A DNA stretch of 64,000 bases from Deltaproteobacteria bacterium HGW-Deltaproteobacteria-6 (GTDB lineage: Bacteria > Desulfobacterota > Syntrophia > Syntrophales > Smithellaceae): the NCBI GenBank assembly GCA_002840435.1, contig PHAT01000003.1, positions 186,001-250,000 of the forward strand. The letters are read 5' to 3'. The notes beneath the pieces were generated by a model. The model was given only the letters and a program-made list of their open reading frames with translations, ran no database searches and was not told the DNA's origin. The position numbers and the translations under genes were made by a program. Positions 27,592 through 37,104 of this stretch are shown here, in pieces. The stretch's first letter is position 1. Each line of letters starts with the position of its first letter.

Positions 27592-27814
27592 AACGATCTC
27601 CTTCGGAAAATAAACATATTTTCAATCTCCGCTTTAGAATGTATTCACAAATCCATTTTAAAAGCGAGGATTAAATATAGAAGTTTTATTGATGGGGTTG
27701 TATGTTCAAATGGCAGCAATTACATAGAAATTATTAATGGTTTCTACCGCTTCCTGGATGGAATGGCAACGGGAGAGATATAAAATCATATTGCAAAGAC
27801 AGGTTTCCTGGGCT

Positions 27815-29458
27815 ATGAAAACCAGTATGCTAAAAAAATATTTCTTCATCATCTTGTTGGTTGTGTTTGTCCTGGCCGGGTGTGATAAGACGCCTTCACA
27901 AAACAATGTCCACAAACAGGCCAACAAGCCTCCCGCCTATGGGGATATTCTGGTACAGGGCACCATCGGGGATGCCAGCAACCTGATTCCGCTTCTGGCA
28001 TCCGATTCGGCGTCTCACGCCGTAGGCGGCATGGTCTTTAACGGACTGGTCAAATATGACAAGAACATGAATATTACCGGAGATCTTGCTGAATCCTGGG
28101 AAATCACAAACAATGGTCTGGTGATCACGTTCCATTTGCGTAAGGGCGTCAAATGGCATGACGGCAAGCCATTTACCACAGCCGACGTGCTTTACACCTA
28201 TCAGGTAACGGTAGATCCCAAAACACCGACCGCTTACGCGGGAGATTTTCAAAAGATAAAAAAAGCCGAAGCACTGGATGATTACACGTTTCGCGTAACT
28301 TACGACAAGCCTTTCGCACCCGCTTTAATCAGCTGGTCATCCGCTATTCTGCCCAAACACCTGCTGGCAGGAAAAGACATCACCAAAAGTCCGCTTTCGC
28401 GCCATCCCATTGGCACCGGGCCATACAAATTTAAGGAATGGGTGGCGGGGCAAAAGATTGTGCTGGTTTCCAATGAGAATTATTTTGAAGGGCGTCCTTA
28501 CCTTGACGGACGGATTACACGCATTATTCCCGATACCGCCACCATGTTTCTGGAACTGCGCGCCCGGAATATCGGCATGATGGGGCTCACGCCACTGCAA
28601 TATACAAGGCAGACGGACAATAATTTATTCAAAGAGAATTTTAACAAGTATCGCTATCTCGCCTTTGCCTATACGTATGTGGGTTATAATCTCAAAAATC
28701 CGCTCTTTACGGATAAACGGGTCAGGCAGGCCATATCATACGCCATTAATAAAGACGAAATCGTCAGCGGCGTGCTTCTGGGATTGGGCAAACCCGCAAC
28801 GGGGCCATACAAACCGGGGACTTGGGCGCATAATGACAAGGTAAAAATTTACAATTACGATCCGGCCAAAGCACGCGACCTGCTCAAACAGGCGGGCTTT
28901 GCGGATCAAAACGGTGATGGCGTTCTGGAGAAAGACGGCAAGCCCTTTGTATTTGAAATCCTGACCAATCAGGGCAATGAAACCCGGCAGAAATGCGCGG
29001 AAATTATTCAGCGTCAACTGAAAGAAGTCGGCATCACTGCAACAATCCGCATTCTGGAATGGTCGGCATTTGTGACGGATTTTATCAATAAACGGCGCTT
29101 TGACGCGGTCATCCTGGGCTGGACGATTCCGCTTGACCCTGATGCCTATGATGTATGGCATTCCAGTAAGACCGCACGGGAAGAGCTTAACTTTGTTTCC
29201 TATAATAATCCGGAAGCCGACGATATGCTGGTGAAGGGCCGTAGCACCTTCAATCAGGACGAACGTAAAAAATATTATGATCGTTTTCAGGAAATCCTGG
29301 CGGAAGATCAACCTTATACATTCCTCTATGTTCCCGATGAATTAATCATTATATCGAAAAGCATCCGCGGTATAGAGCCCGCCCCTATCGGCATCGGCCA
29401 CAACATCATCAAGTGGTATGTCCCCAAAGATGAGCAGAAGTACACCATGACCAGATAA
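27815..29458 (+). CDS. ABC-transporter oligopeptide-binding lipoprotein (SBP family 5)
   Basis: A 547-residue extracytoplasmic solute-binding protein of the OppA/DppA family. The signal peptide ends in a lipobox, VLAGCDKTP, so the mature protein is a membrane-anchored lipoprotein. Conserved SBP-5 segments: WEITNNGLVITFHLRKGVKWHDGKPFTTADVLYT, RHPIGTGPYKFKEW, DKRVRQAISYAINKDEI and ILGWTIPLDPD. The start is set at MKTSMLKKYFF; an in-frame ATG 26 codons upstream would bury the signal peptide. No permease or ATPase genes are adjacent, so it is an orphan binding protein that must use a remote transporter or serve in sensing. It is divergent from the hemolysin III operon. Confidence 0.9.
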   Translation: MKTSMLKKYFFIILLVVFVLAGCDKTPSQNNVHKQANKPPAYGDILVQGTIGDASNLIPLLASDSASHAVGGMVFNGLVKYDKNMNITGDLAESWEITNNGLVITFHLRKGVKWHDGKPFTTADVLYTYQVTVDPKTPTAYAGDFQKIKKAEALDDYTFRVTYDKPFAPALISWSSAILPKHLLAGKDITKSPLSRHPIGTGPYKFKEWVAGQKIVLVSNENYFEGRPYLDGRITRIIPDTATMFLELRARNIGMMGLTPLQYTRQTDNNLFKENFNKYRYLAFAYTYVGYNLKNPLFTDKRVRQAISYAINKDEIVSGVLLGLGKPATGPYKPGTWAHNDKVKIYNYDPAKARDLLKQAGFADQNGDGVLEKDGKPFVFEILTNQGNETRQKCAEIIQRQLKEVGITATIRILEWSAFVTDFINKRRFDAVILGWTIPLDPDAYDVWHSSKTAREELNFVSYNNPEADDMLVKGRSTFNQDERKKYYDRFQEILAEDQPYTFLYVPDELIIISKSIRGIEPAPIGIGHNIIKWYVPKDEQKYTMTR

Positions 29459-29615
29459 GCTCTATCCGCAAATACACGCATCCGTCATCTCTCCCTGATA
29501 ATCTGACAACCTGATAACCAAAGATCCCATGAGGTCCCATACGCATGGCATGCCCTTGTATTCGTTATATTTCCTCCCCGCATGATCGATAAGGTTATAC
29601 CGCGCAAAAAAGTGC

Positions 29616-29644
29616 TTGACAATAGAACGCACGTTCTATATATA
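29616..29644 (+). promoter_or_regulatory. Promoter of the lexA-like cassette
   Basis: TTGACA, 17-bp spacer, TATATA. The spacer is filled by the palindromic operator listed next. The transcript leader would be very short. Confidence 0.85.
29622..29639. promoter_or_regulatory. LexA-type SOS operator (GAAC-N4-GTTC)
   Basis: ATAGAACG-CA-CGTTCTAT has perfect 8-bp arms and lies between the -35 and -10 boxes. The GAACNNNNGTTC core resembles the Gram-positive Cheo box rather than the E. coli CTG-N10-CAG box. Its placement predicts tight autorepression by the adjacent LexA-like protein. Confidence 0.8.
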
Positions 29645-29651
29645 AAGGGCC

Positions 29652-30239
29652 ATGAAAAAAACCCGTGACATAAAATCCATTGAACAAAGCCTGGTTGCTT
29701 TTTACCGCAACCAGAAACGCATGCCCACTTACACCGAGATGATGGATCTTTTCGAGGTGCGTTCGAAAAGCGTTGTATCCTACTGGATCGAGAAGCTGAT
29801 CGAAAAAGGCATTCTGGAGAAAGACGCGCAGGGCTTTCTCAAACTATCGGGAATTTCCTTCGGCATTCCCCTGGTCGGCAATGTTGCCGCAGGCCTTCCC
29901 GTCTCAGCCGAAGAAAGCGCACACGATGTCGTATCCATGGATGAATACCTCGTGGATAAACCGGATTCCTCCTTTCTGTTGCGCGTTACCGGCGACTCAA
30001 TGATCGGCGCCGGCATCATGGAAGGCGATCTGGTTATTGTCGAGCGGAACCGAACCCCTAAAAAAGGCGATATTGTTCTGGCCGAAGTCGATGGCCAGTG
30101 GACCATGAAATATTTCCAAAGGCAGGGCAGGGAAATTGTTCTGGAAGCAGCCAACCCGGCTTATCCAACAATATATCCCAAAGAAGAACTGAAAATAGGC
30201 GGCGTGATCACCGCCTCCGTCAGAAAATATCTGATGTAA
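29652..30239 (+). CDS. lexA: LexA-family SOS repressor
   Basis: A 195-residue repressor with N-terminal winged-helix DNA-binding domain (MPTYTEMMDLFEVRSKSVVSYWIEKLIEKGIL) and C-terminal S24 autoprotease. The scissile Ala80-Gly81 lies in NVAAGLPV. The nucleophile is Ser116 in TGDSMIGAGI and the general base is Lys153 in QWTMKYF. RecA-stimulated self-cleavage is therefore expected. The recognition helix differs from E. coli LexA, fitting the non-coli operator overlapping its promoter. It is followed after 29 bp by a small single-TM protein gene and then by an AlkD-like repair gene. Whether it is the sole LexA of the genome or a second paralogue cannot be told here. Confidence 0.9.
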   Translation: MKKTRDIKSIEQSLVAFYRNQKRMPTYTEMMDLFEVRSKSVVSYWIEKLIEKGILEKDAQGFLKLSGISFGIPLVGNVAAGLPVSAEESAHDVVSMDEYLVDKPDSSFLLRVTGDSMIGAGIMEGDLVIVERNRTPKKGDIVLAEVDGQWTMKYFQRQGREIVLEAANPAYPTIYPKEELKIGGVITASVRKYLM

Positions 30240-30268
30240 CCCGGATCAAGAGACAGGGAGTAAAAGTC

Positions 30269-30499
30269 ATGCAGACCTCAACCGGTATTTCTACCATGCA
30301 GATGGTGTTGAATGAAAATCAAACCGCAATGTCACATCGGGAATCGCTCACGGCAATGATGCGCAAAGCGGAAGCAACAGACTGGGACCTGCTGATCGTA
30401 AAGATCGACAAACAGATTTCCAGGGCCGGCGCAGTTGTTCTGTCTTTGTCGGCCTTGTACTTCATCTCCATTTTCGTATCGAAGCTTTTCCATGTCTGA
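30269..30499 (+). CDS. Small single-pass membrane protein in the lexA cassette
   Basis: A 76-residue protein starting MQTSTGISTMQM at an ATG with AGGGAG upstream. About 50 polar residues are followed by one C-terminal membrane helix (AGAVVLSLSALYFISIFVSKLFHV). It is 29 bp downstream of lexA on the same strand with no terminator between, so it should share the SOS-controlled transcript. No family is recognised. By position it recalls the small LexA-controlled membrane proteins that halt division in other bacteria (YneA, SidA), but there is no sequence resemblance I can claim; this is inference only. Confidence 0.6.
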   Translation: MQTSTGISTMQMVLNENQTAMSHRESLTAMMRKAEATDWDLLIVKIDKQISRAGAVVLSLSALYFISIFVSKLFHV

Positions 30500-30614
30500 A
30501 TCAAGCGCTATCTGTGTTGGCTTGCGTGCCCCCAAACATGGGGGTTGTCGCGATATCATCATTGATTTAGAAATGGAATTATTGCTATAGAATCCTTCGC
30601 CATCCAAACCAGCT

Positions 30615-31325
30615 ATGACAGCACAGGAAATCAGCAAAATTCTACGAAGACTCGCCGATCCGCAGATAGCCGGACACTCGCAACGGTTTTTTAAGACGGG
30701 CATCGGCCAATACGGAGAGGGAGATCGTTTTCTCGGCATCCGGGTGCCGGTGCTGCGGGAACAGGCGAAAAAATTCAAGAATGCGCCGCTGGGCGAGGTT
30801 CAGAGCCTCCTCAAGTCCGTCTGCCATGAAGAACGCCTGTGCGCATTGTTATTGCTGGTGCAAAAATTTTCTCAAGGCAACCCCGCCAGTCAAAAAGCCG
30901 TCTATGAATTGTATTTGAAAAATACCCGATACATCAACAACTGGGACCTGGTTGATCTGTCCGCGTATCGGATTGTCGGCCCGTGGCTTATGGATAAAGA
31001 CAGACAACCGCTTTATACCCTCGCACGCTCTAAAAGCCTCTGGGAAAGGCGTATAGCGATCATTGCCACTTTTCACTTCATCAAGAACAGGCAATTTGAC
31101 GACACCCTGGAAATTGCCGGATTACTGCTGACTGACCGGGAAGACCTGATGCACAAAGCCACAGGCTGGATGCTGCGTGAAGTGGGCAAGCGGGATTGCA
31201 TGGTGGAAAGAAATTTTCTCAATGCGCATTATCATCAAATGCCCCGCACGATGCTGCGCTATGCCATAGAAAAGTTCCCGGAAGACGAACGGTCGAAATA
31301 TCTGAAGGGTCTGATGACGGCCTGA
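30615..31325 (+). CDS. AlkD-like DNA alkylation repair protein
   Basis: A 236-residue HEAT-like-repeat DNA glycosylase of the AlkD family, which removes N3/N7-alkylated purines without flipping the base. Family signatures are present: FLGIRVPVLREQAKKF, the catalytic-site segment INNWDLVDLSAYRIVG with the key Trp and Asp, WERRIAIIATFHFI and KATGWMLREVGKRD. Length is typical. It lies 115 bp after the small membrane protein gene, and all three genes run the same way behind a LexA operator. Damage-inducible expression is therefore likely though a private promoter cannot be excluded. Confidence 0.9.
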   Translation: MTAQEISKILRRLADPQIAGHSQRFFKTGIGQYGEGDRFLGIRVPVLREQAKKFKNAPLGEVQSLLKSVCHEERLCALLLLVQKFSQGNPASQKAVYELYLKNTRYINNWDLVDLSAYRIVGPWLMDKDRQPLYTLARSKSLWERRIAIIATFHFIKNRQFDDTLEIAGLLLTDREDLMHKATGWMLREVGKRDCMVERNFLNAHYHQMPRTMLRYAIEKFPEDERSKYLKGLMTA

Positions 31326-31489
31326 AACACTTTACCTGCAAAATTAATCGCGCCGTCATTGTCGAAGACGATTTTACCCGATTAAGACCAGAAATTATTT
31401 GATTAAATTCGATCATTTTATTATGCTGCATCATAAGGCAATATAATGCCTGACCAGGCAGCATTTAAAATACGATTTATGAGTCATTA

Positions 31490-32167
31490 ATGTTAAAGAT
31501 ACCGGAACTGAAAATCGGAACGCGAATTGATGTCGTTTTCGAAAATGAAATCAATACAAGCGGCGCCCATTATATGAAGGCCCTGGTTTATGATTACGAA
31601 AACAGCAATATCATTATTTCGCAAACATCTCCTGCATTAACCCGTCACTTCCTTAATCGCAGAATGTTGGTTACTTTTTTAGGCAATGTCGAAACACGCA
31701 CTCTGCGCTTCGGCCTTTCGGCGCGGTTCATTGATTTGATTGCCAATTATCAGATTTCCGCAAACAATAATGTGGAAGCGCTTGTTCTGAAGCCATACGG
31801 AAAACCGGATCTGCTGGATTTCCGCATGCATTTCCGCGTTAAACCGCCTTCGCAGAGCAATATCAGCCTTTTTTTCAAAGAAGAAAAAATTAATTTAATT
31901 GATATCTCCATCGGCGGAGCTAAATTTTCCTATCCCAAATCAAATTTGTTCCTTTACGGGAATATCGTAAAATTTAAATTAATCATTGATTCCACGGAAT
32001 TTAACATAGAGGCCAGAGTGTGTAATGCATCGCCCCCTCAGGATAGAACCAACCTCCAGTTTATCGGTATTGACTTTGAACATGACAACCGGCAACTGGA
32101 TACGGCGCTGGGCAGGGCCATTCTCGCCATTGAAAGACAGATGCTCAGCGAAGGGAAAGTCAATTAG
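31490..32167 (+). CDS. PilZ-domain c-di-GMP receptor (YcgR-like)
   Basis: A 225-residue protein. The N-terminal ~105 residues resemble the YcgR N-terminal flagellar-brake domain (ELKIGTRIDVVFEN). The C-terminal PilZ domain has RxxxR in FRMHFRVKP and DxSxxG in DISIGGAKFS, both needed to bind c-di-GMP, and a later GIDF segment. It should therefore sense c-di-GMP, of which this window also encodes a synthase (14992-16734). Monocistronic, with an AT-rich leader. Target process (motility, adhesion or secretion) is not indicated by neighbours. Confidence 0.88.
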   Translation: MLKIPELKIGTRIDVVFENEINTSGAHYMKALVYDYENSNIIISQTSPALTRHFLNRRMLVTFLGNVETRTLRFGLSARFIDLIANYQISANNNVEALVLKPYGKPDLLDFRMHFRVKPPSQSNISLFFKEEKINLIDISIGGAKFSYPKSNLFLYGNIVKFKLIIDSTEFNIEARVCNASPPQDRTNLQFIGIDFEHDNRQLDTALGRAILAIERQMLSEGKVN

Positions 32168-32245
32168 CCCATAACGACGGAAGCGGTCTGATCAAATAAA
32201 GCGTCCAACGTCCGCGGCAGGCTATTTTCGCAGACCCTGCACCGG

Positions 32246-33838
32246 TTAATCCTGCAATAACGATTCTTGTCCCGGCTCGGTAATTTCCAGAATTTTATCC
32301 ACGTTGAAAATGCGCTTTTCCCTGCGGGCCAGGCAGAAAGCGGTGAGTCCCAGATAAGGGTGTCCTTTGTATTCCATTTCACCCATCAACAAGGGACGGA
32401 CGATCCTGCGCGTTTTTTCATCCTGTCCCTTGAGGTAGAGGATTTCGATGTTCTTCTTTTCGATGATCGCTGTTTCGATCATTTGCAGCTTATCTTCGCG
32501 GCTGAAGGTTCTGGCGGCCTGCGCGTATTGAAGACCCGTCAGAAATTTCACCACCTGCCAGTCCATCATAATGTGATTTTTCGTGAGCGGCTGTTTAAGA
32601 ACAATGCCACCAAGCGTCGTGCAGCGCGAAAGAGCCACATACATCTGTCCGTGGGCAAACGTGCCCCGCCCCACATCAATCACCACGTTTTCAAAAGTTT
32701 TCCCCTGGCTTTTGTGAATGGTGACCGCAAAGGCCAGACGAACCGGATACTGCGTAAACGACCCGACTTCCTCCGAACGCAGCTCTTCGTTTTTCAGAAA
32801 GAACCGGTAGATTTTCCAGGTATAGGGGGAAATGCGAACCGTGTCGCCGTTGTCCAGCTCGGCTACAATCACATCTTCGCCGTCGTCATCGGGTTCGAAC
32901 TTTTTGATCTTGCCGATGGTGCCGTTGATCCACTGTCCGAAGGAGTCATTATTGAGCAGCATGATTTGCGCCCCTTTTTTCAGTTTCAAATCCACGGCCG
33001 TCGGCAGATATTCCCTGCCGAAATCCCCCTCTATCCGGCCTGCGGCTTTCCAGATCTTCCCCGTCAATTCAGCCAGACGTTTTTCGTTGATCGTATCAGC
33101 CAGAGCATTGGTGCTGGTAAGCGACAGATAGAAGGAACCGGGTGGCGCTTCAAACTGCGGATCGCAGCGTTTGTTAAATTGCGCCAGATCTTCATCCGTC
33201 ACGGAGCGGTTGCGGATGGTGTTGAGCAGCCGGACAAATTCATCATCTTTCTGGCGATAGACCTTTTCCAGTTCGACATATTCAATGTCCAACTGGTCAA
33301 AACATTTCGCGCTGAAAAAATAGGGCGTCGGGTAATGGCTCTTAAAGATGTCCCGCTCCGCAGACGTGACCACCGGCGGCAGTTGATACAGATCACCGAT
33401 AAAAATCATCTGAACGCCGCCGAAAGGCTCTTTTTCATCCGGACCGTTGAGACGCAGGAATTTGTCGATGCAGTCCAGCAGGTCCGCGCGCACCATCGAC
33501 ACCTCATCGATCACAATGGTGACCAACTTTTTGTAGATGGTCGATTTGTCTTTTTCCGATTTCTTTTTTCTTTTGATCGACGCCGCCGTTACATTCGGCT
33601 TGAAATGAAAAAAGGAATGGATCGTTTGACCTTCAACATTAACCGCCGCCACACCCGTCGGCGCCAGAATAACCGCTTTCTTTCCGGTGTGATCGCGGAA
33701 ATATGCAAGCAGCGTCGACTTTCCCGTACCCGCCCGCCCGGTAATCAGGATATTTCTTTGCGTCTCCTCCATCAGCGCAATCGCCCGCTGGAATCCGGAG
33801 TTAAAATCAATCTCGACCGGTTTGGATTTTTGAATCAT
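32246..33838 (-). CDS. Pif1-family SF1B DNA helicase with C-terminal WYL domain
   Basis: A 530-residue 5'-3' helicase. Walker A is ITGRAGTGKSTLLAYF, motif Ia is ILAPTGVAAVNVEGQTIHSFF, Walker B is VIDEVSMVRADLLD and motif III is FIGDLYQLPPV. The RecD/Pif1-type motif V-VI region is VRLAFAVTIHKSQGKTF with MYVALSRC. The last ~70 residues (ETAIIEKKNIEILYLKG, then GHPYLGLTAFCLARREKRIFNVD) form a WYL domain, a ligand- or ssDNA-binding module also known in thermophilic Pif1 homologues. The start is placed at MIQKSKPVEID, which has GGGA upstream; earlier in-frame ATGs lack a ribosome site. Role inferred: resolving G-quadruplex or replication-blocking structures. Confidence 0.92.
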   Translation of the reverse strand: MIQKSKPVEIDFNSGFQRAIALMEETQRNILITGRAGTGKSTLLAYFRDHTGKKAVILAPTGVAAVNVEGQTIHSFFHFKPNVTAASIKRKKKSEKDKSTIYKKLVTIVIDEVSMVRADLLDCIDKFLRLNGPDEKEPFGGVQMIFIGDLYQLPPVVTSAERDIFKSHYPTPYFFSAKCFDQLDIEYVELEKVYRQKDDEFVRLLNTIRNRSVTDEDLAQFNKRCDPQFEAPPGSFYLSLTSTNALADTINEKRLAELTGKIWKAAGRIEGDFGREYLPTAVDLKLKKGAQIMLLNNDSFGQWINGTIGKIKKFEPDDDGEDVIVAELDNGDTVRISPYTWKIYRFFLKNEELRSEEVGSFTQYPVRLAFAVTIHKSQGKTFENVVIDVGRGTFAHGQMYVALSRCTTLGGIVLKQPLTKNHIMMDWQVVKFLTGLQYAQAARTFSREDKLQMIETAIIEKKNIEILYLKGQDEKTRRIVRPLLMGEMEYKGHPYLGLTAFCLARREKRIFNVDKILEITEPGQESLLQD

Positions 33839-34092
33839 GATATTTTCCCGTATGGCATGTCTATTCATAAACACAATTCGCCCCGGCATTCAATGATGAT
33901 TATGTAATTTTTAGACCAACGCCAGCCATGAATAAGGCGAGTCTGACAGGATGACCGTCTAATGGTGGCAAGAGATCAAGCGAAGTTCGGGCTGTTTTGA
34001 CCAATTAAACAGGGAATACAAAGGGGTTGTCCTTCATTGCTGCCGGAGCGACTGCTAATCTTTGACACCGGCCATTTTGTACCGTTTTTGGA

Positions 34093-35106
<1,014 letters not shown>

Positions 35107-35294
35107 TTAGAGACAGCCTGTTGACAGCTTCAATCATTTACAGCATCATCCCTGAGAAATCAACGGGATACTGTTGCAAAAAATATATTAATGCCATGAT
35201 GTCCGCGGAACGTGGCAGACTCGGGCAGGATGATGATTTGATTTTCAAGAAAGACTGGTGTAACAAACCATCAGACCAATGAAGGAGGTCAACG

Positions 35295-36392
35295 ATGTTT
35301 TTGAAATCGGTTTTCCCCGGAAAATACATCCAGGGCGAAGGAGTCTTAAACCAGTTGCCCCATTGGGTGCAGTGGTTCGGCAAAAAAGGATTGATCCTGG
35401 CGTCGCGCTCGGCAAAAGAAAAAATACTTGGCCCCTGTGCTGATGCGTTAAAGGCTGACGCGATTATTATCGACTCGTTTCATGGGGAGTGCTGTGAAAA
35501 AGAATTGAACCGGCTGGCCGGGGTTATTGATCGCGGGCAGGCGGACGTCCTCATCGGCATGGGCGGCGGCAAAGCCATCGACACGGCAAAAATCGCCGCC
35601 GACCGGGCTCAAATCCCGGTCATCATCGTTCCCACTATTGCCTCGACGGATGCACCCTGCAGCGGCTGCGCCGTCCTTTATACGGAAGCAGGCGCATTCG
35701 ATTCCGTTTATTACCAGAAAACCAACCCGCAGGTGGTGCTGGTGGACACAACCGTCATCGCCGATGCTCCGGCGCGCTTTCTGGTTTCCGGAATGGGCGA
35801 CGCGCTGGCCACCTGGTTTGAAGCCAGGTCCTGCGACCGCACGCAGTCGCCGAACGCCTGCGGCGGATACAGCACACTCGCGGGACTGCATCTGGCCAGG
35901 CTCTGTTATGATACGCTGCTCACATACGGCGCCGCCGCTAAAATTGCCGTCGAGAAACATATTGTGACAAAAGCATTGAGCCATATCGTCGAGACCAATA
36001 TCCTGCTCTCCGGCATCGGGTTTGAAAGTGCGGGACTTGCGGCAGCCCATTCCATTCACAACGGATTGACTGCGCTTCCGGAAACCCATTCGTTTTACCA
36101 CGGTGAAAAAGTCGCCTTCGGCGTTTTGACGGGATTGCAGCTTACCGATGCTTCACCTCAGGAATCGGCAGCCGTGTTTTCCTTTTGTGAGGAAATCGGC
36201 CTGCCGACCACGCTTGCCGACATCGGTCTTGCCAACGCCGGTCGGGAAGACCTGATGAAAGTGGCGCGGAAAGCCTGCGCACCCGAGGAAGGCATCCATC
36301 ATGAAGCAGGCGAGATCACGCCTGAAAAAGTTTTCAACGCGATGCTGGCCGCGGACGCCACAGGGGTGTCCAGAAAAAAAGGTTTACGATAA
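35295..36392 (+). CDS. gldA: Glycerol dehydrogenase (iron/zinc-type)
   Basis: A 365-residue group III metal-dependent dehydrogenase that oxidises glycerol to dihydroxyacetone with NAD. The NAD-binding loop is VLIGMGGGKAIDTAKIAAD and the conserved VPTIASTDAPCSG follows. The metal ligands are the Asp of VSGMGDALATWFEA and the His residues of AAHSIHNGLT and FYHGEKVAFGV. AAGGAGG precedes the ATG. It is followed after 11 bp by a secreted Cache protein, an unusual partner. galE diverges upstream. Confidence 0.93.
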   Translation: MFLKSVFPGKYIQGEGVLNQLPHWVQWFGKKGLILASRSAKEKILGPCADALKADAIIIDSFHGECCEKELNRLAGVIDRGQADVLIGMGGGKAIDTAKIAADRAQIPVIIVPTIASTDAPCSGCAVLYTEAGAFDSVYYQKTNPQVVLVDTTVIADAPARFLVSGMGDALATWFEARSCDRTQSPNACGGYSTLAGLHLARLCYDTLLTYGAAAKIAVEKHIVTKALSHIVETNILLSGIGFESAGLAAAHSIHNGLTALPETHSFYHGEKVAFGVLTGLQLTDASPQESAAVFSFCEEIGLPTTLADIGLANAGREDLMKVARKACAPEEGIHHEAGEITPEKVFNAMLAADATGVSRKKGLR

Positions 36393-36403
36393 CGGAGGGA
36401 TGT

Positions 36404-36922
36404 ATGAAAAAGATATGGATGACCATGCTGGTTGGTTTGGTATGTATGAGTATATTTTGTTTGCCTGCCGCGGCGCAGGCACAGGGAAAAGCGCATGTTG
36501 ATATTGCGGCGCAGGATCTGCTGATTAAAAGCGAGGTGGAAACTGCGGTCAGCATGCTCGCGGCTATTTATGCCCGGCATCAAAAGGGAGAAATGACCCT
36601 GGCGAAAGCCAAACAACTGGGATCCAGCCTGCTCAGGGAACTGCGGTACGGAACAGATGGATATTTCTGGGCCGATACAAAGGAAGGCGTCAATGTTGTA
36701 TTATATGGCCGCCAGGATGTGGAGGGAAGAAACCGGATCGGGGATAAGGACGCCAAAGGCGTTTATTATGTGAAAGAATTTCTGGCCAGCGCGAAAGCCG
36801 GCGGCGGATATGTCGAATACCAGTTTACCAGAAAGGGACAAACCATAGCGCAGCCCAAGCGATCCTACGTACTGGCGTTTGAACCGTTCGGCTGGGTTGT
36901 CGGCAGCGGATACTATCGCTGA
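36404..36922 (+). CDS. Stand-alone periplasmic single-Cache (sCache_2) protein
   Basis: A 172-residue protein with signal peptide (MTMLVGLVCMSIFCLPAAAQA) and one Cache_2 sensor domain. The long helix (EVETAVSMLAAIYARHQKGEM) leads to the conserved LRYGTDGYFWADTKEGVNVVLYG core and ends in FEPFGWVVGSGYYR. Normally such domains are the extracellular part of chemoreceptors or kinases and bind small organic acids; here no transducing domain follows the stop codon. It may work as a soluble periplasmic binding partner of another receptor. It is 11 bp downstream of gldA, so probably co-expressed. Confidence 0.85.
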   Translation: MKKIWMTMLVGLVCMSIFCLPAAAQAQGKAHVDIAAQDLLIKSEVETAVSMLAAIYARHQKGEMTLAKAKQLGSSLLRELRYGTDGYFWADTKEGVNVVLYGRQDVEGRNRIGDKDAKGVYYVKEFLASAKAGGGYVEYQFTRKGQTIAQPKRSYVLAFEPFGWVVGSGYYR

Positions 36923-37104
36923 AAATAATCAAAGAACGGCAAAAAAATAAATCATGAATGGCTTACGGACGCTTATATTGATGGCAGGATCCGGCATCAC
37001 CGGTTTTCCTTCCGCCGGAGTCATTGCTTAAAAAATGCTTTTAACCCTCAGATGCCGTTGACTGTTATGGCCAAGAAATCGACGACGACGCCTCGTGTAA
37101 AGGC

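Noticed and set aside
32267..33907. 546-codon open frame on the plus strand
   Set aside because: It is the exact antisense of the Pif1-WYL gene, shows no protein family, and has Pif1 motifs intact on the other strand.
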